Below, one piece after another: positions 53,705 through 64,000 of a DNA stretch of 64,000 nt. Position 1 is the first letter of the stretch. The number at the start of each line of letters is the position of its first letter. The DNA is from Agapetus fuscipes (Eukaryota > Arthropoda > Insecta > Trichoptera > Glossosomatidae). The notes under the pieces are model-generated. The model was given only the letters and a program-made list of their open reading frames with translations. It made no database searches and was not told where the DNA came from. The translations under genes and the position numbers were made by a program. The stretch spans positions 7,192,001 to 7,256,000 of the forward strand of contig OX637334.1 of assembly GCA_951799405.1 (NCBI GenBank), in the 5' to 3' direction.

Positions 53705-53904
53705 NNNNNNNNNNNNNNNNNNNNNNNNNNNNNNNNNNNNNNNNNNNNNNNNNNNNNNNNNNNNNNNNNNNNNNNNNNNNNNNNNNNNNNNNNNNNNNNN
53801 NNNNNNNNNNNNNNNNNNNNNNNNNNNNNNNNNNNNNNNNNNNNNNNNNNNNNNNNNNNNNNNNNNNNNNNNNNNNNNNNNNNNNNNNNNNNNNNNNNNN
53901 NNNN
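53705..53904. other. Assembly gap (200 N)
   Basis: Exactly 200 N inside the satellite, at the point where its orientation flips. The round size suggests a placeholder rather than a measured length. Confidence 0.98.
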
Positions 53905-54962
53905 GAGTATTAACACAATGATTGAGTTTTAACGCAATGATTGAGTATTAACGCAATGATTGAGTATTAACGCAATGATTGAGTACGCAATGATTGAGTA
54001 TTAACGCAATAATTGAGTATTAACGCAAGTATGAACGTCAATTGTAAGTATGAACACAATGATTGAGTATAAACGCAATGATTGAGTATAAACGCAATGA
54101 TTGAGTATAAACGCAATGATTGAGTTTTAACCTAATGATTGAGTATTAACGCAATGATTGAGTTTTAACGCAATGATTGAGTATTAACGCAATGATTGAG
54201 TATTAACGCAATGATTGAGTATTAACGCAATAATTGAGTATTAACGCAATGATTGAGTATTAACGCAATGATTGAGTATTAACGCAATGATTGAGTATTA
54301 ACGCAATGATTGAGTATTAACGCAATGATTGAGTATTAACGCAATGATTGAGTATTAACGCAATGATTGAGTATTAACGCAATGATTGAGTAGTAACGCA
54401 ATGATTGAGTATTAACGCAATGATTGAGTATTAACGCAATGATTGAATATTAACGCAATGATTGAGTATTAACGCAATGATTGAGTATTAACGCAATGAT
54501 TGAGTATTGAGTTTTAACGCAATGATTGAGTTTTTACGCAATGACTGAGTATTAACGCAATGATTGAGTATAAACGCAATGATTGAGTATTAACGCAATA
54601 ATTGAGTATTAACGCAAGTATGAACGTCATATAAAAGTATGAACACAATGATTGAGTATAAACGCAATGATTGAGTTTTAACGCAATGATTGAGTATTAA
54701 CGCAATGATTGAGTTTTAACGCAATGGTAGAGTATAAACGCATTGATTGAGTTTTAACGCAATGATTGAGTATTAACGCAATGATTGAGTATTTACGCAA
54801 GTACGAACGTCAAATGTAAGTATAAGCACAATCAGTATTAACACAATGATTGAGTATAAACGCATTGATTGAGTTTTAACGCAATGATTGAGTATTAACG
54901 CAATGATTGAGTATTAACGCAATGATTGAGTATTAACGCAATGATTGAGCAGTAACGCAATT
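53905..54962 (-). repeat. Satellite, 19-bp unit, reverse arm
   Basis: The same unit in inverted orientation (AACGCAATGATTGAGTATT), with the complementary linkers (AAGTATGAACGTCATATAAA). More homogeneous than the forward arm at 54180-54490. Ends at AGTAACGCAATTTATTAC. Confidence 0.95.
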
Positions 54963-55464
54963 TATTACATAACTACGTAGGGCTGAGACAACCATTGCAA
55001 TTTAAAAATATATCTAGGCTACTGTTTTTAACTCTGCAGACTGCAATAGGTACCTTCCCGGAATGTAAAAATTGCGGAAAAATCCAGCCATGACACAAAC
55101 AGGAAAATGTATGAAAGATACAAAAGCGCAGCGCTACTTGTTTTAGTTTTCACTTTTTTCTGTTTGTGCTGGTTGAGTACATACGAAATCTTTTAAACTC
55201 GGCGTGCGGCTGATTGATGATATCCCCAAAGACCGGGACCCTTAAAAAAGTGATGTAAAGCTTTCTTTTATCAAACTCAATCACTCGCACCACTCGAACC
55301 GCGCATAATCTTAGCCTGTTACGAAATTTTTCAATTATATTTTTTCATCGCTTCTTTCCAGCTGTCCTAAACAACTTGATACTATATTCATGTGAACCAG
55401 TGCCATTGTGAGTGTAAACAGTGTTGCCCAAACCAGTTTCAACTTTTTTTTACCGACATTAAAA
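54963..55464. other. 5' flank of the 55.5-kb gene
   Basis: Moderate GC. No TATA box recognised. Contains CATTGTGAGTGTAAACAGTG about 60 bp before the ATG. Probably promoter plus 5' UTR. Confidence 0.35.
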
Positions 55465-55753
55465 ATGAGCACACCGTTTTCGGTGGACGTATTGCCTAAG
55501 GTGATCAGTGTACCAACGAACGGTGGGCAGAGAGTCGGCTCCGTGATCGGTGATTTCATCGTCGAATTCGACGGAGTGTACAAAAGTGTTGGTGACAGTG
55601 ACAGGAAGTTACAATCACCTGAAGTGGTCGAGGTGCAAGTCGCACCTGTGTTTGGATTCACCAAGCTTTCGTCTGAAAACGAAAAGATGGGGCGCTTGGA
55701 GGAGAATGACAAGACGAATGGGACGCTGGTCAATGGCGTTGTGGATGGGAAAG
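55465..55753 (+). CDS. First coding exon of an unidentified gene
   Basis: ATG at 55465 (context TTAAAAATGAG) opens 96 codons plus one base, ending at the strong donor AAAG|GTGAGC (55753/55754). The protein begins MSTPFSVDVLPKVISVPTNG and continues with VGSVIGDFIVEFDGVYKSVG and EVVEVQVAPVFGFTKLSSEN, ending acidic and polar (EENDKTNGTLVNGVVDGK). No signal peptide, membrane segment or cysteine cluster. Codon use and GC are clearly above the surrounding repeats, supporting a real exon. The family is not recognised and no following exon could be picked out before 64 kb, so the gene probably continues beyond the window or through small exons. Confidence 0.65.
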
Positions 55754-55811
55754 GTGAGCCATGTTTTGTTTATTTTTATTGTTACCTACTTTTTCCACGA
55801 ATCCGGTCGCG

Positions 55812-55895
55812 ACTTATGAGATCGCCGGGCAAACCGTGTGAAAGCTAACTTACATACACTACTACCTGATCCGGTTCTGAACCGTGGTGTGTGAA
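55812..55895. repeat. MITE family H-like fragment
   Basis: CCGGGCAAACCGTGTGAAAG, then GAACCGTGGTGTGTGAAAAC; short inverted pieces of family H. Confidence 0.35.
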
Positions 55896-56034
55896 AACTG
55901 AAATGTTCCTTACATAGGGAGTATCAAACGTAGAAGAAATGCACAACCGGTCTGTAAACGTAAGGTAATGGTTCAGATTCCTAGGAGAACACAATAAACA
56001 ACATTTAATTGGATTGAAAATAATTCTGCCTTTA

Positions 56035-56225
56035 TCACAGACCGGCCACAAAGGTTCATTCAGCATTATAGCAACTGGGTCTTATTAGTGAAATTGGCGC
56101 TGAAGCTGAAGTCAATCAAGCATGTCGCAAGCAAGGCTCTTGTCGATGACCAAACACGTAGAGAGCTCTTGAGGTGTGTTTCACACATACCGGCGTTTAC
56201 CAAACAAATCAGCGCGATATTATTA
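56035..56225 (+). mobile_element. SINE family D, diverged copy
   Basis: CAGACCGGCCACAAAGGTTC, ATAGCAACTGGGTCTTATTA, GAGAGCTCTTGAGGTGTGTT, followed by an (ATT)n tail. Confidence 0.6.
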
Positions 56226-56319
56226 TTATTACTAGATACTTATGACTGTTTCTTTTCAGCTTTCTATTTCCTCATATAGGAGCTCCTTGTCAATATTTGA
56301 TTAATTTTGCATTAGTCAT

Positions 56320-56460
56320 AAGAACAAAAGTAGGCAATCTAGGATTTATTACGGAAACTTAGATAAAAGGTACCTACATGGAAATGGAACATACAGATAA
56401 TGACTAATTCTCCCATTCTATCAAAACATCCTAGATTCCCGATTTCGGTTCTTTACTTCT
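56320..56460. repeat. MITE family I, copy 3
   Basis: Left AAGAACAAAAGTAGGCAATC, right inverted end CATCCTAGATTCCCGATTTC and GGTTCTT. Confidence 0.6.
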
Positions 56461-56504
56461 TTTATGCTCAAGCATTGATATTTAAATAAAATATATCTTA
56501 TTTA

Positions 56505-56888
56505 TATATCAATGTGCTCAAGCCATCTGTTATTATTTATATATCGATGTGCTCAAGCCATCTGTTATTATTTATATATCGATGTGCTCAAGCCATCTGT
56601 TATTATTTATATATCGATGTGCTCAAGCCATCTGTTATTATTTATATATCGATGTGCTCAAGCCATCTGTTATTATTTATATATCGATGTGCTCAAGCCA
56701 TCTGTTATTATTTATATATCGATGTGCTCAAGCCATCTGTTATTATTTATATATCGATGTGCTCAAGCCATCTGTTATTATTTATATATCGATGTGCTCA
56801 AGCCATCTGTTATTATTTATATATCGATGTGCTCAAGCCATCTGTTATTATTTATATATCGATGTGCTCAAGCCATCTGTTATTATTT
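56505..56888 (+). repeat. 35-bp minisatellite, about 11 copies
   Basis: Unit: TATATATCGATGTGCTCAAG followed by CCATCTGTTATTATT, almost without variation between copies. Because 35 is not a multiple of three and no frame of the unit contains a stop, all three forward frames stay open across the array, each giving the same 35-residue peptide repeat. Not taken as a gene. Confidence 0.95.
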
Positions 56889-56956
56889 TTACTCGGTCAA
56901 AAAAAAACCAAGCAAAATGTATTTTAATATATTATGCTCAGATGCTTTGTATAGGA

Positions 56957-57297
56957 CAGGGATGGCGAACCTTTTTGAGACTGAGTGCCAATTTTTTTTT
57001 TTCAATAAAATAATATGTCGCGTGCCACATGCCATGGAAATAAAAATGCATCAAATGTTTGTGTAACTTCAGATTTTTAATAAAAACAAAAATTAATACA
57101 CCAAGGAAAATAATTAAGTAGATTAGGTAATTAAGAAGAAAATACACGTCGCCATTTAAATATTTTTTTAATACTAAGTATTTCGATAACTTTTTTTTTT
57201 TTCTTACACACTTTTATTTTTTCTCCTCATTTGCGTGCCACGCAAAATCGTCTCGCGTGCCACCTGTGGCACGATTGCCATAGGTTCGCCATCCCTG
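56957..57297. mobile_element. hAT MITE, 341 bp
   Basis: TIRs CAGGGATGGCGAACCT and its complement AGGTTCGCCATCCCTG. Exact 8-bp target duplication GTATAGGA at 56949-56956 and 57298-57305. Internal GCGTGCCAC words occur in both orientations near each end. Confidence 0.92.
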
Positions 57298-57627
57298 GTA
57301 TAGGAAATACCTAGTTGATTTATTATTTTTGACCTTGAGAGAATGCCATCATTAATTTATTGCGTAATATATAAAATATTCACTTCTGGTTTTAACAAAA
57401 CAATAACACTGCAAACCAGTGTCTAAAAATCGGGTCTATTTAGAAAAATATAGATAAGTATTACTAAATAAGTAGGTATATTTAAAACTCAGCGTATTCA
57501 AATTCATGTTAATTTTTTTCGCATTGAAAAAATAATCACAGGCTGGGCCTTGTGATCTGAATTTAAAAAAATTAAATGATTATTTTAATAAATGCATTCA
57601 CGTGTCGTTCGTAGTAACTTCTAAAGC

Positions 57628-57822
57628 AGGGGTGGCCAACCGGTCGTAGAAAGGGAGGCGCGGTTTTTTTTTGTAGGGAAGCAACTTTTGAAAATTACGT
57701 GTGCCTACCCCCTCGTCGACGATATATTTTGGTCATACCAGTATAGTGTTGCGGCCCGCATAGAAGCGTAGATTTTCAAATATATCTATGCGGCCCGAAG
57801 ACAAAAAAGGTTGAGTATCATT
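57628..57822. mobile_element. hAT MITE, diverged
   Basis: Starts CAGGGGTGGCCAACCGG and ends AGGTTGAGTATCATTG. No matching flanks. Two CGGCCCG words near the right end. Confidence 0.5.
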
Positions 57823-57831
57823 GGTATAATC

Positions 57832-58163
57832 CAGGGGTCGGCAACCTTTTGAATCGGAAGATCCAAAAATCACAATTTACATATTTCAAACTGTGTGAAG
57901 AGCCACAAATGTTTTCTTGCCAACAATAAATAGCGTCGAGGGGGGGGGGGGGGAGGAACGCAATATCCAAAAATTAGAAAAGGGAATCAAAACAAATATC
58001 GGTTGTGCGAGTAGCATAGCAATTATTAGCAGCCAAACAACGCTTTTTGTGTGTTTTCGATCTTTTTTTATAAATTTTAATATTTGCGTATAGAACTAAA
58101 GAGCCGCAACTTCACACCCAAAGAGCCGCATCTGGCTCGCGAGCCGCAGGTTGCCGACCCCTG
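57832..58163. mobile_element. hAT MITE, 332 bp
   Basis: TIRs CAGGGGTCGGCAACCT and AGGTTGCCGACCCCTG. Flanks GTATAATC and GTCTAGTC agree at six of eight positions. Internal AGAGCCGCA words and a 15-base G run (57942-57956). Confidence 0.85.
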
Positions 58164-59517
58164 GTCTAGTCGATCGTGGCAAGGCAAAAAATATATGGCG
58201 GGGCTCGAGCAGACTCGAAGGAAAGTCACTCACACACTACATAAATAAGCAGTTTCTAAGATAATTTTCGGTTTTTTGTTTTCCCTCATAATAAAACAAC
58301 AAAAATAACTACATAATTGTGTTCTGAACTATGCTGTAGAAGTATGCAATTGGTAGATCGCGCAGGGTTTCGTCAGTAAGCAGTAGATCTTGGATCTTAT
58401 CAAGTGCCACCCCTGTTCTAAAGCAACCAGAGTGTACTCGTTGAATCTCAGATGATTGATGTTCACCCGAATAAACATGGAAGCGGTTCTAGCGGTGCGA
58501 CCGAACCACGGCCTCCGCGCCCATGGGGGCCCCATTTCGTTTGGGGCTCCGACATGGAGGCTCCAAAGCATATAAATAAATCTGCAAAACAAAATTGATC
58601 GTGGAGTCTTTAAAAAAAAAATTTTATTAGCAAAAACATCTTCAGTAAACATCTTTGGGGGTCCTTCCTTACTTGCAGGATTTTTTTATCGTCCCTGAAA
58701 AATAATATGCAGTATTCTCAATGTTTCGTTAGTGACGTAGCCAACGTCTTCAAGAGGCACCATTTCTGCATGACGATTGAATGTGAACCTGAATTGAGGC
58801 TCCAAATAGTATTTATCAGCAACAACATCCTCAGTAAAAATCTTTAGGGAAACCGTTAAATTTCCCTGAAAACTCCCTCAGATTACTTAATTGTTTTAGT
58901 TCTAAATAAGTAAAACCACGTATATAGGGTGAGACGCTCCATGTTTTTCACCGGGGCCCCAGTAAAGTAAATGTAGGCTTGAACTTACTTATGTAATTGG
59001 AAGAGCGTACTATATATACCCACATAGCCATGAATTCCATCATAAGATGTCATTTATTTATGTTTATTGCATGCAATTTAACATTGAAATTACTACAAAT
59101 GATATCGTTTAACGTAACATAAATGCATTTTTATTATCTATTAAAATAAATGATGCTTGTTTCTTTGATAATACCTGCGCTTTAATAGAAAACCAATTAT
59201 GTCTCAATATAAAAGACGTATTTAATTATTGCAGCACTTACCTTTATACTTATTTTCGAATTACAAGATGACAGGGGGCGAGCATCCCATACAGGCACAT
59301 ATCAGGTAGTGAGGTAGGCAATATTTAAAAAAAAACAGCTATTGACATTTGAAATCAAAAACTCATATTTAAATCTGAGTCATTGGTAGAACTCAAATTA
59401 ATTTCCATTGATTATAGGGGAAAGAAGAAATATAATTTTTGAAATTTATTTGCCTCTAGCCAGTATCAACTTCTTAAAACAGTAAAACTGAATAAGTGAT
59501 CTATCTATATCTATCTA
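58164..59517. other. Intergenic, unassigned
   Basis: Contains a GC-richer block (58490-58570) and a diverged duplicated phrase (CATCTTCAGTAAACATCTTT at 58637; CATCCTCAGTAAAAATCTTT at 58828). No exon or element recognised. Confidence 0.4.
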
Positions 59518-59757
59518 TAATCTAAGTTGCAAGGATATATTCATTCAAAGCTCTCAGATGTATGCCCACAAACAAACACGTGTAGTTCGCGCTTACAAAT
59601 GCTGATTGTGTACTTACAAATAAAATCCAAACCTCAAATGAACATAAGCCCTGCAACTCTTGCCGACATTCCCTGAAACAGGGGTGACATTGGCAAAGTG
59701 AACCATTTTTTACAGTATGGGTGGTCAGCCTCATACCAACCTATAAGTCAAGGAATG
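59518..59757 (-). repeat. Repeat A, full-length copy
   Basis: AATCTAAGTTGCAAGGATAT to CATACCAACCTATAAGTCAA, near-identical to 12385-12625. Confidence 0.8.
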
Positions 59758-59985
59758 AATGATGATTCACTGATATGAGAAATCACGAGTCAAACATTTT
59801 ATTTTGTGTAACTTCTCATAGTAAGTGACTAATTCTTATAAGGAAGTGCACATGAATAGGTTCTACACCACTGAATTTTCACTTTTTTTTTTTATTGTTT
59901 TCTCTGAAAAGGAAAAAATAGGAAAAAGTGTCGTCATGCGACTTTCTGGGGAAAGGGGAACAAATATTTTGTAATTGGTTGCTAA

Positions 59986-60675
59986 GGCCCGGTATATTCA
60001 AGTTAAGTAATATTTTAGTTAACTATTACTTGAACTTTTATTCAAAATACTCCAGTTCGAGTTAACTAAAACCGAGAATTACCGTAGTGACAAGCCCCGC
60101 CCCCAAATCTTGAAAATAATTACAATGCCATTCAAAAGCTTTAAAGCAAACAACTGTTTATAATAATCAAATGCCTAACCTTCATTAAGCTGGAAAACGA
60201 CACAAAAAATGTTCAGTTTGCAACAATTTGGATGTACCTATCCTTACATTAAAAAATAACAGCTGCTGTCAGTGAAGAAGACGCCATCTTGAAAATCGTT
60301 AGTTAAGTTTAATCGTTATTCCTTGACTTATAGGTTGGTATGAGGCTGACCACCCATAGGTACTGTAAAAAATGGTTCACTTTGCCAATGTCACCCCTGT
60401 GTCAGGGAAGGTCGGCAAAAGTTGTGGGGCTTATGTTTATTTGCGGTTTGGATTTTATTTGTAAGTACACATTCAGCATTTGTAAGCGCGAACTGCATGT
60501 GTTGGTTTGTGGGCATACATCTGAGAGCTTTAAATGTATATATCCTTGCAACTTAGATTATAGATTATTATAAGTAATTAAATATTTACAGGCAAAATTC
60601 GGTGAGTAAAATATTATGATAATTTAACTAAAATTGCATTTTAGTTAACTGTACTATACTTGAAAATACCGGGCC
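59986..60675. mobile_element. PIF/Harbinger-type MITE, 690 bp
   Basis: TIRs GGCCCGGTATATTCAAGTTA and, inverted, GGCCCGGTATTTTCAAGTA. TAA target duplication at 59983-59985 and 60676-60678. A second inverted pair (TAGTTAACT and its neighbours) lies just inside. Contains a repeat A copy at 60318-60565. Confidence 0.8.
60318..60565 (+). repeat. Repeat A nested in the Harbinger MITE
   Basis: TTCCTTGACTTATAGGTTGG to GCAACTTAGATTATAGATTA. Confidence 0.8.
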
Positions 60676-61614
60676 TAAGTACTGACGTCTGGTTGCCAAG
60701 ATATAAGTTTTCCGTCCTCATTAGTGTAACAATGCGTTTTGCCAAAAAAGGATGAAAACCACTTGAACAGTGCATTTTATATAGTTAGCGTTTTTCATAG
60801 TTTACATAATATTACATTTCTGGCAAAACGTATACAAGTTTTATACAAAGTTGTAAAGAAAAAGCTCATTTTTCAAATTTTCCGCGATATGAAAGCATCT
60901 GTTGGAGTAATATTGAACTAATTAGCTGAAATGCAGCACATGTAATTGCCTGTAATACCGACAAGCGCACTTGTATGACGTTTGGATTCAGTACCATCTT
61001 GCGGGTGCAGAAGAAAACACAATTTTCCTCACTTCATTTTACATTTCCCCAACAAAATATTATGTCAAACGCGAGTTGGATTTTGACGTTTCGGTTGTGT
61101 ATTTTGTGCTGTCAGCATGCCGGGCTGAGTCATATTGAACAGCCGGTTCCCGATGAAACATAAGTTACCATAGAGTATGATTATTTACGGGCACGAGCCT
61201 GTTAAAAACAGAATGAGTGATAGCCTTTGTAAAAACGCATGATACATTATTTTACAAATCTGACAATATAGAAATGTTCGTTTTATTTCAAACATCTACT
61301 TTGTATATATTTAAGCAAAATAATACATTAATTTTTATTTTCGTAACACAAAAAAATACTTTTTTGGAAATAATTAAAACACTTGATCTGGGCGTAGGGC
61401 CACCCATTCTTCAGTTGAAATTTTTAGTGACGCCGTCCGTGCTGTCAAAGTTTAAGTGATTTTTATTTTGTATTCATGTTACGAAATCACGCTTAATTAA
61501 CTTTATTATCATCGTATTTTTTCGTTGATCCACTTGTATAATTAATATGAGTTATCACTCGCGTGAAAATGTACATTTTTGTAGCTACGTATGGTGAGGT
61601 TATGTGACATGGAC

Positions 61615-61765
61615 TCTCGAACATTTTTGAATTTGAAATGTTTTCTCGACAGCAAAATGTATTAGCCTTGTCTGGGACTGCCGTCGTTAGCAACCAATAA
61701 TAAAATATCTGCCTTTATCCTAGAAACTCGGCTGGGTGATAAGTGACGATACAGTTTTGTCGCTG
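61615..61765 (+). repeat. CCAAT/CRE-core repeat G
   Basis: GACTGCCGTCGTTAGCAACC, AATAATAAAATATC, then ACTCGGCTGGGTGATAAGTG. Confidence 0.65.
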
Positions 61766-62286
61766 TGAATTCGTGTGTTGACATTGTGTTCGGTAATCAT
61801 TTCTCAATAATGGTTGTATAAAATCAAAAAGGGCTACTTTCTTGGTGGCGGCTTTATATTTTCAAGTATTTGGCTTTGTCCTAGCAATTTGCATGCTTAG
61901 CATTCAATTAAGACAGTATTGAGGAATGATGAAACCGAGTTATAGTAATATTTTATAAGATATTTATCATGTTTTGAAATAATATTGTTTTGTAAATATA
62001 TACCTACGTTAATAAATCTTTAAGAAATATAAAAAAAATGGTTTGATTTTGAATAACAGAGTATCCTTGAATAATAATATGAAGTAAATAATAATATACC
62101 GATAATAATACAGGCATAATAATAACAATATGTATATAGGTATCATACAGGTAGGTATATATAGTATGAATCGTGGTAACGTTGCCTTCTGGTCGCAGCA
62201 GGTGGCAGCACAAGTTACTATAATCTATGTTAGGTACTTATGCTCAACGCAGGAGTGGCGCCTCTATTTACCCTACTCTGTGGCTG

Positions 62287-62376
62287 TCAGTTCGTCAGTT
62301 CTTTGTGATAATTTTATTGTGAAGAATTTAATTGCAGTAAAATCCTATTTTCCACATTAAATCATCCTCAAGATGG
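62287..62376 (+). CDS. Probable first exon of a gene: ATG plus one base before a splice donor
   Basis: ATG at 62373 in a good context (CCTCAAGATGG) is followed directly by the consensus donor G|GTGAGT (62377). Two arthropod initiator-like TCAGTT words (62288 and 62296) lie 75-85 bp upstream, giving a compact 5' UTR. Many housekeeping genes have exactly this start-codon exon. The coding part cannot be identified because no following exon is recognised before 64 kb. Confidence 0.4.
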
Positions 62377-64000
62377 GTGAGTTTTTGTGTACTTTTTCTA
62401 TTTAATACATTTTGTGCAAGTCAATGGACTAACCTATCAATAATGTTAATTATTTACCTAATGCATACTTAATATATTATCTAAGTAGTAGTGTATTGCA
62501 TCTATAAATAGATTTAATTTATGAAACAATTTTATTAGATGAAAGAAAAATTATAACTACCTAATATGAATGTTGACTAACTAGTAAAATATTAATATGA
62601 TAGGTACCTAAAAAGGTTTTATTCCAGATTTTACTTAAATGGCAGAATATCATACTTGGTGGCATAAAATAGTTAAGTAAACTATTCTTCATTGCTTATT
62701 ATTTCCAAATTTTACTTCTTTCTAATTTACAACTGACAGTTCTGTTTTAATAGTTCTTACTTCAATGTAATGGACTCTAAAGTTTTTTTTTCTCTGCGAC
62801 AAAATGTCACAAGTCCATGTGACTAGGGTCCTTGGAAACCAATAACAAAATGGGAGTAAACTTTTTCCTAGCTACCAACCCGGCCGTATGACGTCAATTT
62901 TTTTTAGTTCATGTCATTTGCATCGAAGTGGAATCCAATAAAAGATAACCTCAAAGTAGCTAGAAGTAGTAAGTAGTTGTTTTTTATTTATTTACTTACC
63001 TACTACATAGAGGTACTATGATTATGTTGAAATAAGTATAAAAAGAAAATTACATGTAAGTAAGGTGTTTAGCACTCTTTTATAAAAATAAATCTTACTG
63101 ATACATGTTGTTAAATATAATAGTACCTAATTATGGTTGTTTGTGTAGTTATTTGCAGACAAGGTTATCAAAGTTCAAATACATTTTTTATGACATTTAA
63201 AAATTTGAAAAAGGCCCAGTTTGGGATACCAACAATAGTTCTTATTGGACTCAGCATAAATTTGAATTTAGAACTTCTTTCACTAGGGTCCTTCGTTGAT
63301 AAGGCAATAACATTTAATGATTGCTTTTTTCCTATCAACCCGGCCGATTTACGTCACAATTCTTTGCTATTAAAATCTGTGCTGAGTTCATATTAAGTAA
63401 TGATTACTTATAAGTTATAATTAACGGCTGATTTATTTGGTGTGCGCTGTTTTTGCGTGAATCACACCTCAAGAGCTCTCTGGGGTCAACCTAGGCAAAA
63501 AAAAATACCAAGGCATGTTAAGTTAGATTATGTATTGCCATGAGAAAAAAGTAGAAAAATTTGCAGGTAGGTACGTATAAATTCTATAGGTATTAATTTA
63601 TGTATGTACTTAATTATATTTTATTCATGATAAAATAGATTATGTGCTTGTATTATCTCTTATAAAAAATGATAGCATTATCAAAATTACATAAAATAGT
63701 ACCTACACACAATGGACCTTTTTTATCGTAAAAAGATAGCATTGACAACAGATTTCAAAAAATATATATTTCTTTGATGCACAATCATTCGTGTATTATC
63801 CTCGAAAAAATATATGAAAAGTAAATCACTCACTATAAGAGTGCTGGCGTATCAATCTTCAATACATTTTTTTTAATGTACGCGATCGAGGGGAAATATT
63901 AATTTATTTTAGGTCATACTAACTTTTACATATAAAAGTTATATATTATTAGAGGGTACATAGATCGATAATTTTACAAGTACATATTCACAAAACATCT
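62377..64000. other. Probable first intron or intergenic, with two repeat G copies
   Basis: Repeat G copies at 62770-62905 (CTAGGGTCCTTGGAAACCAA, CAACCCGGCCGTATGACGTC) and 63225-63360 (CTAGGGTCCTTCGTTGATAA, CAACCCGGCCGATTTACGTC). A SINE D end lies at 63440-63485 (CACACCTCAAGAGCTCTCTG). The rest is AT-rich and unassigned. Confidence 0.5.

Larger units (their letters stand above)
59930..60720 (-). repeat. CCAAT/CRE-core repeat G split by a Harbinger MITE
   Basis: 59930-59985 (GTGTCGTCATGCGAC, GTAATTGGTTGCTAA) and 60676-60720 (TAAGTACTGACGTCTGGTTG) are the two sides of one copy. Confidence 0.7.

Noticed and set aside
49263..54962. Short regularly repeated units reminiscent of a CRISPR array
   Set aside because: The units are contiguous 19-mers without unique spacers, in a eukaryotic genome. 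It is satellite DNA.
56512..57066. A 184-residue frame with a 35-residue repeat
   Set aside because: Fully explained by the 35-bp minisatellite; no signal of selection, start context or exon structure.
58329..58652. A 107-residue antisense frame with a Pro/Arg-rich centre
   Set aside because: No recognisable family, splice context or start context; probably chance in a GC-richer repeat.

Overview
The window is AT-rich nuclear DNA from an animal, most likely an insect and probably a moth or butterfly. The evidence is indirect: small exons with GT/AG introns, an insect-type secreted nucleoside hydrolase, short words such as GTAGGTACCT, many tRNA-headed SINEs, hAT and PIF/Harbinger MITEs, non-LTR fragments and a gypsy element. 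Nothing prokaryotic is seen. Host coding sequence is a small minority; most recognisable sequence is mobile or tandem repeat.

Host genes, all on the + strand: (1) the last two exons of a GK5-like glycerol kinase (348-481, 1297-1514), with a possible alternatively spliced membrane-anchor tail ending at 1658; (2) a complete eight-exon secreted inosine-uridine nucleoside hydrolase (22854-32758, 354 codons plus stop when spliced), whose signal-peptide exon lies 5.1 kb upstream of the catalytic exons; (3) an unidentified gene starting at 55465 with a 96-residue first coding exon; (4) a probable gene start at 62373 where the ATG is followed after one base by a splice donor. A weak candidate last exon lies near 9066-9269.

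Layout: 1-1.7 kb GK5 end; 1.7-14.8 kb repeats, including a 1.16-kb Harbinger relic, a 1.39-kb hAT relic and a perfect 118-bp inverted repeat carrying hammerhead-ribozyme-like cores; 14.86-18.50 kb a gypsy retrotransposon with near-identical LTRs but gag deleted; 18.5-22.8 kb old repeats; 22.9-33.4 kb the nucleoside hydrolase with an intact 1003-residue LINE antisense in intron 1; 33.4-47.7 kb nested MITEs and SINEs; 47.7-49.26 kb a tandem array of a dispersed repeat called here repeat A; 49.26-54.96 kb a 19-bp-unit satellite with about 1.1-kb higher-order structure that switches orientation across a 200-N gap; 55-64 kb two gene starts, a 35-bp minisatellite, hAT and Harbinger MITEs and a cluster of a repeat with a CCAAT/CRE-like core.

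The host genes do not form a visible pathway unit. Glycerol kinase and nucleoside hydrolase are both metabolic enzymes, but their adjacency looks incidental. The most unusual material is in the repeats: several nested insertions can be read base by base from target-site duplications, and several families (repeat A, the 4-bp-TSD MITEs, the CCAAT/CRE element, the ribozyme-bearing foldbacks) could not be assigned by eye. Repeat boundaries are estimates unless a TSD is quoted.
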